Shown piece by piece: positions 7,895 to 17,363 of a DNA stretch of 54,331 nucleotides (positions are counted from its first letter, which is position 1; each line of letters begins with the position of its first letter). Source of the DNA: Saprospiraceae bacterium (GTDB lineage Bacteria > Bacteroidota > Bacteroidia > Chitinophagales > Saprospiraceae); NCBI GenBank assembly GCA_020629615.1, contig JAHDCZ010000008.1, forward strand, positions 1-54,331. Reading direction: 5' to 3'. The notes under the pieces are model-generated. The model saw only the letters and a program-made list of their open reading frames with translations, was not told the origin of the DNA and did not search any database. Both the position numbers and the translations under genes were made by a program.

Positions 7895-9274
7895 TTAATG
7901 TTGGTGACTGTGCTTGTGCAATAAAAAATCTTGTACATCTTGAAGACACTTATCATGGTCGTGCACATCTTCATAAAAACTGGGCATCGCTTCTTTAGGA
8001 TCGATATCAATCCTCATATCGTCGGGTTGTTCATTAATGTCAAACCGGACAATCCCATCAACTATAGTATATTGAGGGACGGCATAAATGGATAAAGGAT
8101 GGTTTTTGAAAACGACAATATCTCCGTCTTTCCCTGTTTCGATTGAACCAACTCTCTTTTCAATCCCTAGTTGAATAGCTGGATTAATGGTGATCAGTTT
8201 TAAAGCGTCGTTGTCTGACAAATCACCGTATCGTTGCGACTTGGCCGCTTCATGGTAGAGGTGACGAATCAATTGACGATCGTCAGAGTTGATTGAAGTG
8301 ACCACGCCGTTTTTCATTAAGATCGCAGCGTTGTAAGCCGTTGAATAATAGACCTCAAATTTGTAAGCCCACCAGTCAGAAAAGACTGAAGCATGTGCTC
8401 CAAAAGCTGCCAATTCAGGAGCGACTTTAAATCCTTCATTACAATGTTGGAAGGTGATGTTTTTAACGCCATAGTCTTCCAAGACATTCATCAACATCAA
8501 TATTTCATCCGCACGATAAGAATGACAGTGGATTAAAATCTCTCCTGCCATAATATCTGCTAAGGTTTCCAATCTTAAATCATAAGCAGGTGGGGTTTTG
8601 GTTTTTCCACTATTGTACTCATTCCATAATTGGGTATAGTTTTGCGCTTCCGCGAATGAGGATCTAAATAATTGTTCGATTCCCATTCTTGTACGAGGGG
8701 CAATGTTTCTTCCTTCACCATGTACTCTCATCGGGTTTTCGCCCAAAGCAAATTTAATAGTACGGGGAGCACCTTCCATTTTCATTTCTTCAGGATCCAT
8801 GGTTCCAAATCGGTGTTTTATCGTTTCACATTGTCCTCCAATGGCGTTGGCTGATCCGTGCATCGCATGAGAAATCGTGACTCCTCCAGCAAGGGCTCTA
8901 TAAAGTGTCATGGCAAATGGATTAATCGCATCTCCTGTTGCTACTTCTGGGCTGATAACATTGGTCGCTTCGTTGACCGCATCAATTCCGATGTGAGAAT
9001 GCGCATCGATAATACCTGGCATTACAAACATGCCATCCGCGTCAATCACCTTTGCACCATTCGGCGCTTTTAATCCTTTTCCAATACTCTGAATTTTACC
9101 ATCGCGAATCAGAACATCCGTATTTTCTTTATCTCCATCTGTGATGGTAATTACGGTTCCATTTTTAATCAAAACACTCGCTTTTTCTATTTGGGCTTGA
9201 CCCAAGAAAGCAATACAACATAATAGCATTGTATAGATTGCCTTAATATTTGTTATTATATTTTTTGTTCTCAT
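7895..9274 (-). CDS. Exported metal-dependent amidohydrolase, intact active site (second of three)
   Basis: A 459-residue amidohydrolase-superfamily enzyme with an N-terminal hydrophobic export signal (residues about 10-28, ending in GQAQ). Expected metal ligands are present: HSH at 92-94 in 'GIIDAHSHIG', a Lys in 'IKFALGEN', His residues in 'ILIHCHSY' and 'TFQHCNEG', and an Asp pair in 'SINSDD'. It therefore appears to be the only active member of the triplet. Relatives hydrolyse cyclic amides, imidazolones or dipeptides; the substrate cannot be told from the sequence. The C-terminus carries a His/Asp-rich tail ('HDHDKC...HKHSHQH') that could bind metal. It starts five bases after the stop of the upstream paralogue. 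Confidence 0.9.
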   Translation of the reverse strand: MRTKNIITNIKAIYTMLLCCIAFLGQAQIEKASVLIKNGTVITITDGDKENTDVLIRDGKIQSIGKGLKAPNGAKVIDADGMFVMPGIIDAHSHIGIDAVNEATNVISPEVATGDAINPFAMTLYRALAGGVTISHAMHGSANAIGGQCETIKHRFGTMDPEEMKMEGAPRTIKFALGENPMRVHGEGRNIAPRTRMGIEQLFRSSFAEAQNYTQLWNEYNSGKTKTPPAYDLRLETLADIMAGEILIHCHSYRADEILMLMNVLEDYGVKNITFQHCNEGFKVAPELAAFGAHASVFSDWWAYKFEVYYSTAYNAAILMKNGVVTSINSDDRQLIRHLYHEAAKSQRYGDLSDNDALKLITINPAIQLGIEKRVGSIETGKDGDIVVFKNHPLSIYAVPQYTIVDGIVRFDINEQPDDMRIDIDPKEAMPSFYEDVHDHDKCLQDVQDFLLHKHSHQH

Positions 9275-9279
9275 GATTT

Positions 9280-10986
9280 TTAATTTTTAGGGTCAGCAAT
9301 TCTGTTTCCAGTCATTGGAAATGTCCCAAAATCTCCTGCCTTAACAGTTCCTTCAAAACTATCCTCGGTAAAATTCAATTCCATTTCAACAGTCATAACC
9401 ATTCCTTCGGTCACTTCAAAAGAGAACGACATTTGGTCGTCAATGAGTTCGACATCTTCAATGATTTCTGGATCATCTTCTTGGCCATTTAATGTGAGCG
9501 TTACAGTATAGGTGTCACCTGTTGGCTCTATGTTTAAAACGCCCTGATTATCTGGCATTGGAATTTCCATAGTGTAAGACCATTTACCATCTACCTTTAC
9601 TGTCGAACTATCGTTTGCTCCTTTCTTTTTCTTCTTCGGTTTGTCCTTAAATTCAAATGAAGCACCTTCTACAAAAACATATTTTATCTTAGATTTTTCA
9701 TCGAAATAGGATTTGTCAGTCATGACTAAGTTGGCCATTTTGCCGACTTCGATTGAACCAGCAATATTAGAAATACCTAAGAGTTTGGCAGGATTGGTTG
9801 TCAATGCTGCGAGTGCTGCCGTCTCACTCAGTCCGGCTTCAATCATGGCCATCAAGTTCTTTTTAAGGTCTTTGGATTTACCACTTTCAAGAGAAAAAGA
9901 AAAAGGAATACCAGCTTTTTCAAAGGCAGCGGCTTGACCAATGTATTGCGCTATTGATTTATTTTTACGCTCTTTAAAAGCCTCCATTTCAGGGTCTACA
10001 TCTTTCTTTTTCTTTTCAACTTTTTTCTTGGTTTCCGTCGAATCTTTGCCAGCTTCTTTGTCTTCTTCTTTCTTCTCAGCTTTAGGAATATCAATAGATA
10101 AAAGCACCGGATAATTTTTGGCCTTGATTCTATCGATGACTTCGGTGCCTTGTTTGACTTCGCACAACGCCATGTTAAAGCCCAAATCAGATTGTAGTTT
10201 CATAGCGCGATGAATACTTAGAAGACTTGGGGTTTTCATGAAAATTATTTTGGATTTACCTACAACAGGGAATAATGCACGAGTGGCTGCATCATACGCC
10301 GGTCTGCCGACTCCTTGAGGGTTCATTTGGTACGACTCGGTGTGTTTTTTAGCAATTTCAGCATTTCGGTACAGATCTTTCCATTTCGCCAACACACCAA
10401 TGATGGTGGATGGATAAACACGACCAGATCCTTTGAAAGTACCAAAGAGGGAAACATCATCTTTCAAGACCATTTCTTCACTGGACTTACCATTCAAAAC
10501 AATGATGGCACCTGAGCCGGGCATCATGTTGCCTTCTGGTACAATATGAGAAATACCAAACCCAAGATTTCTTAAGCCTTCAATACTTTTACTTTTGGCA
10601 CTCAATAAACTAGACGATAAACGATCAGGTACAATACCAGCTGCTTCATTGGTGGGTTTTCCTGGGTTATCTGTCCGTGGTTTTTCACTTTCATCTTTTG
10701 GAATTCCCGTATGAGACAAAGCATCTATAAATCCAGGATACACAAACATTGAGTCTGCCGATATGATTTCGGCATCAAAAGGTATGTTCACCGATTTGCC
10801 AACTTGAGTTATGATCCCATTTTGGATGACAATTGATCCCATATTGATCTGCTGCCCTGGTTTTTGGATAATATTTACATTTTGAATAACGTAACTGTTG
10901 GTTACGTTTTTTGGTTTGTCGCTATTCTGAGCATTTCCAATGAAAAACAGAAAGAGACAGGCCCAAGTTAAAGACCATTTTCTCAT
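9280..10986 (-). CDS. Exported amidohydrolase-family protein with degenerate active site and C-terminal beta domain (first of three)
   Basis: The first gene of the operon encodes 568 residues with a signal peptide ('WACLFLFFIGNAQ'). The amidohydrolase fold is recognisable from 'VYPGFIDALSH' to 'GSIEVGKMANLVM', but the first metal His is Leu (DALSH, residues 88-92) and the barrel Asp region reads 'FSLESGKSKD'. A highly charged Lys/Glu/Asp linker at about 300-345 interrupts the barrel, and about 110 C-terminal residues after a 'KPKKKKKG' stretch form an extra beta-rich domain. This is likely a non-catalytic or altered partner of the intact enzyme encoded next. The close spacing across all three genes supports joint expression. 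Confidence 0.85.
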   Translation of the reverse strand: MRKWSLTWACLFLFFIGNAQNSDKPKNVTNSYVIQNVNIIQKPGQQINMGSIVIQNGIITQVGKSVNIPFDAEIISADSMFVYPGFIDALSHTGIPKDESEKPRTDNPGKPTNEAAGIVPDRLSSSLLSAKSKSIEGLRNLGFGISHIVPEGNMMPGSGAIIVLNGKSSEEMVLKDDVSLFGTFKGSGRVYPSTIIGVLAKWKDLYRNAEIAKKHTESYQMNPQGVGRPAYDAATRALFPVVGKSKIIFMKTPSLLSIHRAMKLQSDLGFNMALCEVKQGTEVIDRIKAKNYPVLLSIDIPKAEKKEEDKEAGKDSTETKKKVEKKKKDVDPEMEAFKERKNKSIAQYIGQAAAFEKAGIPFSFSLESGKSKDLKKNLMAMIEAGLSETAALAALTTNPAKLLGISNIAGSIEVGKMANLVMTDKSYFDEKSKIKYVFVEGASFEFKDKPKKKKKGANDSSTVKVDGKWSYTMEIPMPDNQGVLNIEPTGDTYTVTLTLNGQEDDPEIIEDVELIDDQMSFSFEVTEGMVMTVEMELNFTEDSFEGTVKAGDFGTFPMTGNRIADPKN

Positions 10987-11179
10987 GAAGGTTCATTTAT
11001 AAGAATGAATAAGAAGACATGTTTTTGAACAAATAAAGCATCAAAAACACCTCTAAATTTTGCTTTGTGAAAATACGAGAAATTTAATACTCCTCGATAA
11101 AGTTTTAAAACATTCACAAATCATTAAGTATTCAGACAGTAACTCTTTATATTAAGTTTTAATTAAATATGTTAAGCCC

Positions 11180-11187
11180 TATATTTG
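11180..11187 (+). promoter_or_regulatory. Candidate -7 box TATATTTG
   Basis: TATATTTG matches the Bacteroidota -7 consensus TAnnTTTG. At the expected -33 position (11158-11160) there is only TTT, so the upstream box is weak. Initiation a few bases downstream would give a very short leader before the ATG at 11196 and would exclude the more upstream ATG at 11169. The box therefore helps decide the start of the following gene. Confidence 0.5.
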
Positions 11188-11195
11188 CATTAATT

Positions 11196-13151
11196 ATGAA
11201 AAAAGGCCACACTAGGGAGAATACTAATCAATCGGTTTCAAACTCAAGGAATCTCTTGGATCGTTTTAATATTTCTAATCCACTTAGTTATTTTATCATT
11301 TTTGCTTTTGCCTTTCTATTGTATGCCAATACTTTGGGGCACCAATATGCCCAAGATGACGCGATTGTGATCACTGATAATATGTTCACAAAAAAGGGTA
11401 TCGACGGAATTCCTGGTTTATTGAAATATGATACATTTTTTGGTTTTTTCAAAGTTGAAGGGAAGGCCAAATTAGTGTCAGGTGGACGATACAGACCATT
11501 CACTCCTATCATGTTTGCAATAGAATATGCCTTGGTAGGTCAAAAACCATGGTTGGGTCATTTAATGAATATTGTCTGGTATGGATTGTTGGGGATTTTA
11601 CTTTTTAAGACCTTGAAGCTTTTGCTTCGTGATCACAAAATGGCATATCGAAATGTGATGCTATTGTTAGCTACCTTGTTGTTTGTAGCACATCCCATTC
11701 ATACTGAAGTTGTTGCAAATATCAAAGGAAGAGATGAAATAATGAGTTTGTTTGGAGCATTGGGAGGATTCTATTTTTTATTAAAAGCCTTAGATCGACC
11801 AGGTATATTAAATGTTATTTTTTCCGCTTTACTTTTTTTTGTTGGACTCTTGTCCAAGGAGAATACGATTACTTTCATGGCCGTTGTTCCATTAGGCTTA
11901 TTTTTATTTAGAAAGGAAAAATTTGCGAAGGGCATAATTTTAATGTCAGGAATGTTTTTGGCTACCATCAGTTTTTTGATTATCCGTTACAATATTCTAG
12001 GGATGGATTTTGGTAGCGACTCTCGAGAATTGATGAATAATCCATACTTGAAACTGGTCGGTAATCAATTTGTTGATTTTGATTTTTCAGAAAAGCTTGC
12101 GACCATTTTATTTACTCTAGGGAAGTATCTACAACTTTTAAGTTTTCCTCATCCTTTAACTTCGGATTATTATCCTAGACATATAGAAATCATGAGTTTC
12201 GGAGATGTTGGAGTTATTTTGAGTATTCTCCTCTACGTACTGATCCTGATCTTGGCTTTAGTCACATTAAAAAGATTTAAAATCGTTTCATTTTCTATTT
12301 TTTATTATTTGATCACTTTAAGCATTGTCTCCAATTTGGTTTTTCCTATTGGTACCAATATGTCAGAGCGATTTATGTTTATGCCTTCGATAGGATTCTG
12401 TTTGTTGATCGCCTGGCTAGGAATTCGTTTTCTTTCTTCAAGACCAATCGTTTTTGCAATTGTTTTTGGATTGATGCTTTCTGGATTTTCCATTAGGACT
12501 GTGGATAGAAATGGAGTATGGTATGATGATTACAATTTGTTTACGACCGATATAAAGACTTCCAGTCGAAGTGCAAAAGGTTTGAATTCGGCGGGAGGTG
12601 CTATGATTCACCAATATGAAAAATCTAAAAATAAGGATAAGAATCAATTAATTGAGGCAAAACAATATCTTGATCAAGCTATAGAAATTCATCCCTATTA
12701 TAAGAATGCTTATTTATTGCATGGGAATGCATCTTTTTATCTGCAAGAATTTGAGGATGCGATTTCGTCCTATGAAAAAGCCTTGCAAATCGATCCGGAA
12801 TTTTCAGATGCTCTCAATAATTTACAAGTGGTTTATCGGGATGCAGGAAGATTTTTTGGTGAAAAGCAAGGCAATTTAGATAAGGCTATACGTTATCTAA
12901 ATAGATCCTATGAAATGAAGGCGAATGATTTTGAAACTTTGCGCTTATTGGGTGTTGCTCACGGGATCAATCAAGATCATCAAAATGCGATTAAATATTT
13001 TCAATTAGCCGTCAAGGCAAACCCTAATGATGCTCAGTCTTACATGAATTTAGGTAATGCTCATATTAATGCTGGCTTGAAAGATGAGGCACAAACATAT
13101 TTTCAACAGGCCATTAAATTGGATCCAAAAATAATGGAAGGTAAAAAATAA
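11196..13151 (+). CDS. Polytopic membrane protein with C-terminal TPRs, resembling TMTC-type GT-C glycosyltransferases
   Basis: The start at 11196 is chosen over the in-frame ATG at 11169 because a -7 box overlaps the latter. The product of about 651 residues has an N-terminal membrane part of roughly ten helices and then three to four TPR units from about residue 480 to the end ('AISSYEKALQIDPEFSDALNN', 'AIKYFQLAVKANPNDAQSY'-type repeats). A DD pair in 'YAQDDAIVITDN' (about residues 51-62) after the first helix is what GT-C lipid-sugar-dependent transferases use as metal/donor site, and the fusion with TPRs recalls eukaryotic TMTC O-mannosyltransferases. Protein glycosylation in the periplasm is the inferred role. 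It is followed after six bases by the GH3 fusion gene. Confidence 0.75.
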   Translation: MKKGHTRENTNQSVSNSRNLLDRFNISNPLSYFIIFAFAFLLYANTLGHQYAQDDAIVITDNMFTKKGIDGIPGLLKYDTFFGFFKVEGKAKLVSGGRYRPFTPIMFAIEYALVGQKPWLGHLMNIVWYGLLGILLFKTLKLLLRDHKMAYRNVMLLLATLLFVAHPIHTEVVANIKGRDEIMSLFGALGGFYFLLKALDRPGILNVIFSALLFFVGLLSKENTITFMAVVPLGLFLFRKEKFAKGIILMSGMFLATISFLIIRYNILGMDFGSDSRELMNNPYLKLVGNQFVDFDFSEKLATILFTLGKYLQLLSFPHPLTSDYYPRHIEIMSFGDVGVILSILLYVLILILALVTLKRFKIVSFSIFYYLITLSIVSNLVFPIGTNMSERFMFMPSIGFCLLIAWLGIRFLSSRPIVFAIVFGLMLSGFSIRTVDRNGVWYDDYNLFTTDIKTSSRSAKGLNSAGGAMIHQYEKSKNKDKNQLIEAKQYLDQAIEIHPYYKNAYLLHGNASFYLQEFEDAISSYEKALQIDPEFSDALNNLQVVYRDAGRFFGEKQGNLDKAIRYLNRSYEMKANDFETLRLLGVAHGINQDHQNAIKYFQLAVKANPNDAQSYMNLGNAHINAGLKDEAQTYFQQAIKLDPKIMEGKK

Positions 13152-13157
13152 GACCCT

Positions 13158-16097
13158 ATGACAAAGTATTGCGTTATTCTTTTTTTCTTTTGTTGTACAA
13201 GCATTTTTGCTCAGAATGGTCGGATTTTGACCAAAGAGGATTTGTGGGTCATGAAACAAATGGAGGACATGAGCTTGGATCAAAAGATTGGGCAACTATT
13301 CATGATTCGAGCTTTTAGCAAAAAGGATCAATCGCACTACAAAGAAATAGAAAAGCTGATCAAGGAATATCACATCGGAGGATTGTGTTTTTTTCAGGGA
13401 TCTCCACAAGAACAAGCACGGTTAACTAATAAATATCAAGACATATCAAAAATTCCTTTGTTTGTTGCCATTGATGGCGAATGGGGACTTGGGATGCGAT
13501 TTCCTAAAGAAACATTCAATTTTCCTAAGCAGCTTACTTTAGGAGCGATACAAAATAACAATTTGATTTTTCAAATGGGTGAGCGCGTCGCAGAGCATTG
13601 TCGACGTATAGGCATCAATGTCAATTTTGCTCCTGTTGTCGATGTTAATAACAATCCGCAAAATCCAGTGATCAATGATCGTTCGTTTGGCGAGGATGTT
13701 TATAATGTATCTTCCAAATCATTTGCCTATGCTCAGGGGATGCAAGAAAATGGTGTCATGGCTTGTGCAAAACACTTTCCTGGGCATGGGGATACCGATG
13801 TTGATTCTCATTATGATTTGCCTGTGATTAAGCATAGTCGAGCACGTTTGGATAGTATAGAATTAGCTCCCTTTAGGGCTTTGAGTGATGCGGGAGTAGG
13901 CAGTATGATGGTGGCGCATTTACAAATACCAGCGATTGATGATCGTCCCAATCGACCGACTACATTATCCAACAAAGCTGTCCAAGGTATACTGAAAAAT
14001 GAAATAGGCTTTAAGGGCTTAATTTTTACTGATGCGATGGAAATGAAAGGGGTCACTAAGCATTTTAAAGACGGTCAGGCTGAAGCCGAATGCTTACTTG
14101 CAGGTAATGATATTGTATTATTGCCCAACAAGGTATATAAAGCCTTTGACGAGATTAACCGATATATAAAGGAAGGTTTGATTTCAGAAAAGTCGATCAC
14201 TAAAAGAGTGGAAAAAGTGTTAAGAGCCAAGTTTCAATATGGACTGGATAGTATTCAAAAGATCGAACAGCTCACAAAAATTGAATCAGATATTAAGAAT
14301 GATCAAAAGGCTGTTGCGATTACAGAAAAACTTTTTGAAAACGCAATGACCTTGGTGAGAAATCAAAAAGGGATGCTTCCATTAACCATGGATCCTGACA
14401 AGAAGGTTGCAAGTCTTTCTATAGGAGAATTGAAGGCTACCCCCTTTCAAAAAAGATTGGAAAGTTTTGGTCCAGTTAAACATTTTCATGCTAGTAAAAA
14501 TCTCTCTTCTGGAGCAAGTGTCTCTATGCTCAATAGTCTTAAAAAATATGACCTTGTAATTGTAGGCATCCACGATATGAGTCGCTATGCTTCTAAAAAT
14601 TTTGGGATTACAGAATCAAGTCTGACATTTTTAGAATCCCTGCGCAATGAGACAAATGTAGTCTTAACGATATTTGGTTCGCCATACGCCCTAAAATATT
14701 TTGAAGATTATCACACCATTGTGTTAGCCTATGAAGATAATGATCTTGCACAAGAAGTGGCGGCTCAAGGCCTAATGGGAGTCTATGATATCAATGGGAA
14801 ATTACCAATAACTGCCTCAGATCAATTTGTTTTTGGCCAAGGAGAACATTTGCCACAGCAAGGAAAATTTGGATATTCTACTCCCGAACAAGTAGGACTT
14901 TCTTCTGACTCTTTAAAAGCGATTGATGCGATTGTGGAGGAAATGATAAAAAAGGAGGCAGCACCTGGGTGTCAAATATTAGTGGCAAAGAATGGCAAGG
15001 TCGTTTTGGAAAAGGCTTATGGTTATCACACCTACCAAAAGAAGCGTGCGGTAAAATTGACGGATATTTATGACGTCGCTTCTCTTACCAAAATAATGGC
15101 ATCTACATTGTCCTTAATGAAATTGGAAGAACAAGGTCGCTTTAATCCTGATGAAACCTTGGGTAGTTATTTATCCGAACTTGATACCACAAACAAAAAG
15201 AATTTGGTTATTAAAGATGTATTAGCTCATCATGGAGGTCTTAGAGGTTGGATTCCGTTTTATAAATCGACAGTGTCTGAAGACAAGAAACCAAAAACGC
15301 TTCCTGAGTTTTATCGATCTACGTCTCAAGAAAATTTCAGTATTGAAGTTGCAAGAAAATTGTTTTTGCGAGATGATTATCGCGATACCATCTGGAACAA
15401 GGTCATATCATGTAGTCTACGTGAAAATAACGATTATAAGTATAGTGACTTGGCTTTTTATATGATGCATCGTATTATCAAAAATCAATCAGGTTTGAGA
15501 ATCGATAGTTTTGCTTATGAAAATATTTATCGTCCGCTTGGATTGAAGTTTACTGGATTTTTGCCTCTTCAAAAGCATAAACGTTTAAACATAGTGCCTA
15601 CGGAGGAAGATATATATTTCAGAAATCAGCAATTACAGGGTCATGTTCATGATATGGGTGCAGCGATGTTGGGAGGTGTTTGTGGCCATGCTGGACTTTT
15701 TTCTAATGCTCATGAATTAGCTGTTTTGGGGCAGCTGTTGCTGAATGGTGGATCATGGGGGGGACAACAAATTTTATCCCCAGAACTCATTGCAAAATAT
15801 ACAACGAGACATCCAAGATCAACTCGTCGAGCCATTGGCTTTGATATGAAAGAATTGGACACAGATAAAAGAATGAATATGTCCGAACTTGCTAACGATA
15901 GTGTTTTTGGACATTTGGGCTTTACAGGAACAGTGATTTGGATTGATCCTATTGAAGATTTAATTTTTGTTTTCTTAACCAATCGAACGTATCCAACTAT
16001 GAATAATAATAAGTTTGGAAAATATGACTATCGACCAAGAATACAATCTGTTTTGTATAATTCACTGATAAATCCAAAGAATGAATCTTCCCTTTGA
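13158..16097 (+). CDS. Exported glycoside hydrolase family 3 - serine beta-lactamase-like fusion
   Basis: 979 residues with a signal peptide ('VILFFFCCTSIFAQ'). The first half is GH3 like NagZ: 'KHFPGHGDT' followed by 'SHYDLP' (about 200-225), which is the catalytic His loop of beta-N-acetylglucosaminidases, and a candidate nucleophile Asp in 'FTDAMEM' (about 291). After a linker, residues about 590-970 form a class C beta-lactamase/DD-peptidase domain with SLTK (about 642-645), YSD (about 761-763) and HLGFTG (about 918). The pairing suggests periplasmic turnover of muropeptides or cell-wall fragments. Such fusions are common in Bacteroidota. Its 3' end overlaps the next gene by 17 bases, so the two are translationally coupled. 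Confidence 0.92.
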   Translation: MTKYCVILFFFCCTSIFAQNGRILTKEDLWVMKQMEDMSLDQKIGQLFMIRAFSKKDQSHYKEIEKLIKEYHIGGLCFFQGSPQEQARLTNKYQDISKIPLFVAIDGEWGLGMRFPKETFNFPKQLTLGAIQNNNLIFQMGERVAEHCRRIGINVNFAPVVDVNNNPQNPVINDRSFGEDVYNVSSKSFAYAQGMQENGVMACAKHFPGHGDTDVDSHYDLPVIKHSRARLDSIELAPFRALSDAGVGSMMVAHLQIPAIDDRPNRPTTLSNKAVQGILKNEIGFKGLIFTDAMEMKGVTKHFKDGQAEAECLLAGNDIVLLPNKVYKAFDEINRYIKEGLISEKSITKRVEKVLRAKFQYGLDSIQKIEQLTKIESDIKNDQKAVAITEKLFENAMTLVRNQKGMLPLTMDPDKKVASLSIGELKATPFQKRLESFGPVKHFHASKNLSSGASVSMLNSLKKYDLVIVGIHDMSRYASKNFGITESSLTFLESLRNETNVVLTIFGSPYALKYFEDYHTIVLAYEDNDLAQEVAAQGLMGVYDINGKLPITASDQFVFGQGEHLPQQGKFGYSTPEQVGLSSDSLKAIDAIVEEMIKKEAAPGCQILVAKNGKVVLEKAYGYHTYQKKRAVKLTDIYDVASLTKIMASTLSLMKLEEQGRFNPDETLGSYLSELDTTNKKNLVIKDVLAHHGGLRGWIPFYKSTVSEDKKPKTLPEFYRSTSQENFSIEVARKLFLRDDYRDTIWNKVISCSLRENNDYKYSDLAFYMMHRIIKNQSGLRIDSFAYENIYRPLGLKFTGFLPLQKHKRLNIVPTEEDIYFRNQQLQGHVHDMGAAMLGGVCGHAGLFSNAHELAVLGQLLLNGGSWGGQQILSPELIAKYTTRHPRSTRRAIGFDMKELDTDKRMNMSELANDSVFGHLGFTGTVIWIDPIEDLIFVFLTNRTYPTMNNNKFGKYDYRPRIQSVLYNSLINPKNESSL

Positions 16098-17301
16098 AAT
16101 CGCAAGAAGATATTTGTTTGGTCGTAAATCAACCAATGCGATAAACCTGATTACAGGAATATCTGTTTTTGGTTTGAGTATTGGAACGGCAGCGCTGATC
16201 CTAATACTTTCAGTATTTAATGGTTTTGAAAGTCTCCTTTCTGGTTTGTTGAATGATTTTAACCCAGACATCAAGGTAACCCCGCTTGAAGGAAAGTTTT
16301 TCGAATTAGATAGTAGTCAATATTCGGGCTTGACCCGCATTAAAGGAATAGAACAAGTTTCTAAAACCATCGAAGAAATCGCTTTTTTTGAATACAACAA
16401 CGTACAAGAAGTTGGAAAATTGAAAGGAGTTGATGATTACTTCTCAAAAGTGACAAGTGTGGATTCCACCATAAGAAAAGGAGAATTTGTTCTAAGAGAA
16501 AGAGGTGTGAACTACGGAGTTCTAGGAATGGGTTTAAGTAATAAACTTGGAGTGAATCTCAATGATGTAATCACACCAATAAAGGTGTATATGCCGCTAC
16601 GAAAAAAGAAAGGCCCCTTGGGTAAAGATTTTAAATATATGACCCTTCAACCGGCAGGTGCCTTTTCGGTTCAGAGCGATAACGATTTTCGATTCTTGAT
16701 TTGTTCTATTGAATTTGCTAATAAATTATTGGACCGAACATCAAGTATTAGTGCCATTGAAATAAAGATGACGGAGGATGCGGATGAACAAGAAATTCGT
16801 CAAGGTTTAACCGACCTTCTAGGAGATCAATTTTTGATTAAGAATCGCTACGAACAAGATGAAGCTTTTTTGAAGATTATGAATATTGAAAAGTGGGTAA
16901 GCTATCTCATAGTTTCATTAATGTTATTAATTATCGCTTTTAACCTGATTGGAGCACTATGGATGATTGTATTGGACAAAAAAGAGGACATTGGGATATT
17001 GCGTGCTCTGGGATTTACAGGAGAAAAAATCCGCCAACTGTTTTTACTCGAAGGGGTATTAATGTGTTTGCTTGGATTGGGGACTGGGATTGTGTTTGCT
17101 TTGATTCTCTACTTTGCCCAAAAACATTTGGGCCTTATCAGTATTCCTGAAGGGTTTATTATCAGTGCCTATCCGATTGAAATTAAATTAAGTGATTTTG
17201 TTGTCGTTTCAATTACCGTTTTAATTCTAGGGTTTATGGCTTCAATTTTACCCGCTAGGAGAGCGGCAAAGATGGAGTCTTTTGTCAAGAATCAAATATG
17301 A
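16081..17301 (+). CDS. LolC/LolE-type ABC transporter permease (FtsX/MacB family)
   Basis: A 406-residue inner-membrane protein starting 'MNLPFEIARRYLFGRK', typical of LolC/E-like permeases. It has one membrane helix at about 20-45, a periplasmic domain of about 200 residues, and three helices in the FtsX domain ('ALWMIVLDKKEDIGILRALGFT' region and 'LLEGVLMCLLGLGTG'). Known members extract lipoproteins from the inner membrane for delivery to the outer membrane with an ATPase LolD, which is not next to it here. Its start overlaps the GH3 fusion gene by 17 bases. The plentiful lipoproteins of the region fit a lipoprotein-sorting role, but that link is inference. Confidence 0.85.
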   Translation: MNLPFEIARRYLFGRKSTNAINLITGISVFGLSIGTAALILILSVFNGFESLLSGLLNDFNPDIKVTPLEGKFFELDSSQYSGLTRIKGIEQVSKTIEEIAFFEYNNVQEVGKLKGVDDYFSKVTSVDSTIRKGEFVLRERGVNYGVLGMGLSNKLGVNLNDVITPIKVYMPLRKKKGPLGKDFKYMTLQPAGAFSVQSDNDFRFLICSIEFANKLLDRTSSISAIEIKMTEDADEQEIRQGLTDLLGDQFLIKNRYEQDEAFLKIMNIEKWVSYLIVSLMLLIIAFNLIGALWMIVLDKKEDIGILRALGFTGEKIRQLFLLEGVLMCLLGLGTGIVFALILYFAQKHLGLISIPEGFIISAYPIEIKLSDFVVVSITVLILGFMASILPARRAAKMESFVKNQI

Positions 17302-17337
17302 GTCATTGATTGAAATGGTATAAAAACAGCATATTAT

Positions 17338-17345
17338 TATATTTG
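17338..17345 (+). promoter_or_regulatory. Candidate -7 box TATATTTG
   Basis: TATATTTG lies 19 bases upstream of the ATG at 17364 in the 62-base gap behind the permease gene. There is no clear TTG at the ideal 19-base spacing; the nearest is at 17310-17312. It probably starts a transcript carrying the small protein, the two cyclophilins and the glucokinase. Confidence 0.5.
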
Positions 17346-17363
17346 TGCCGTTAAATCCTCTTT

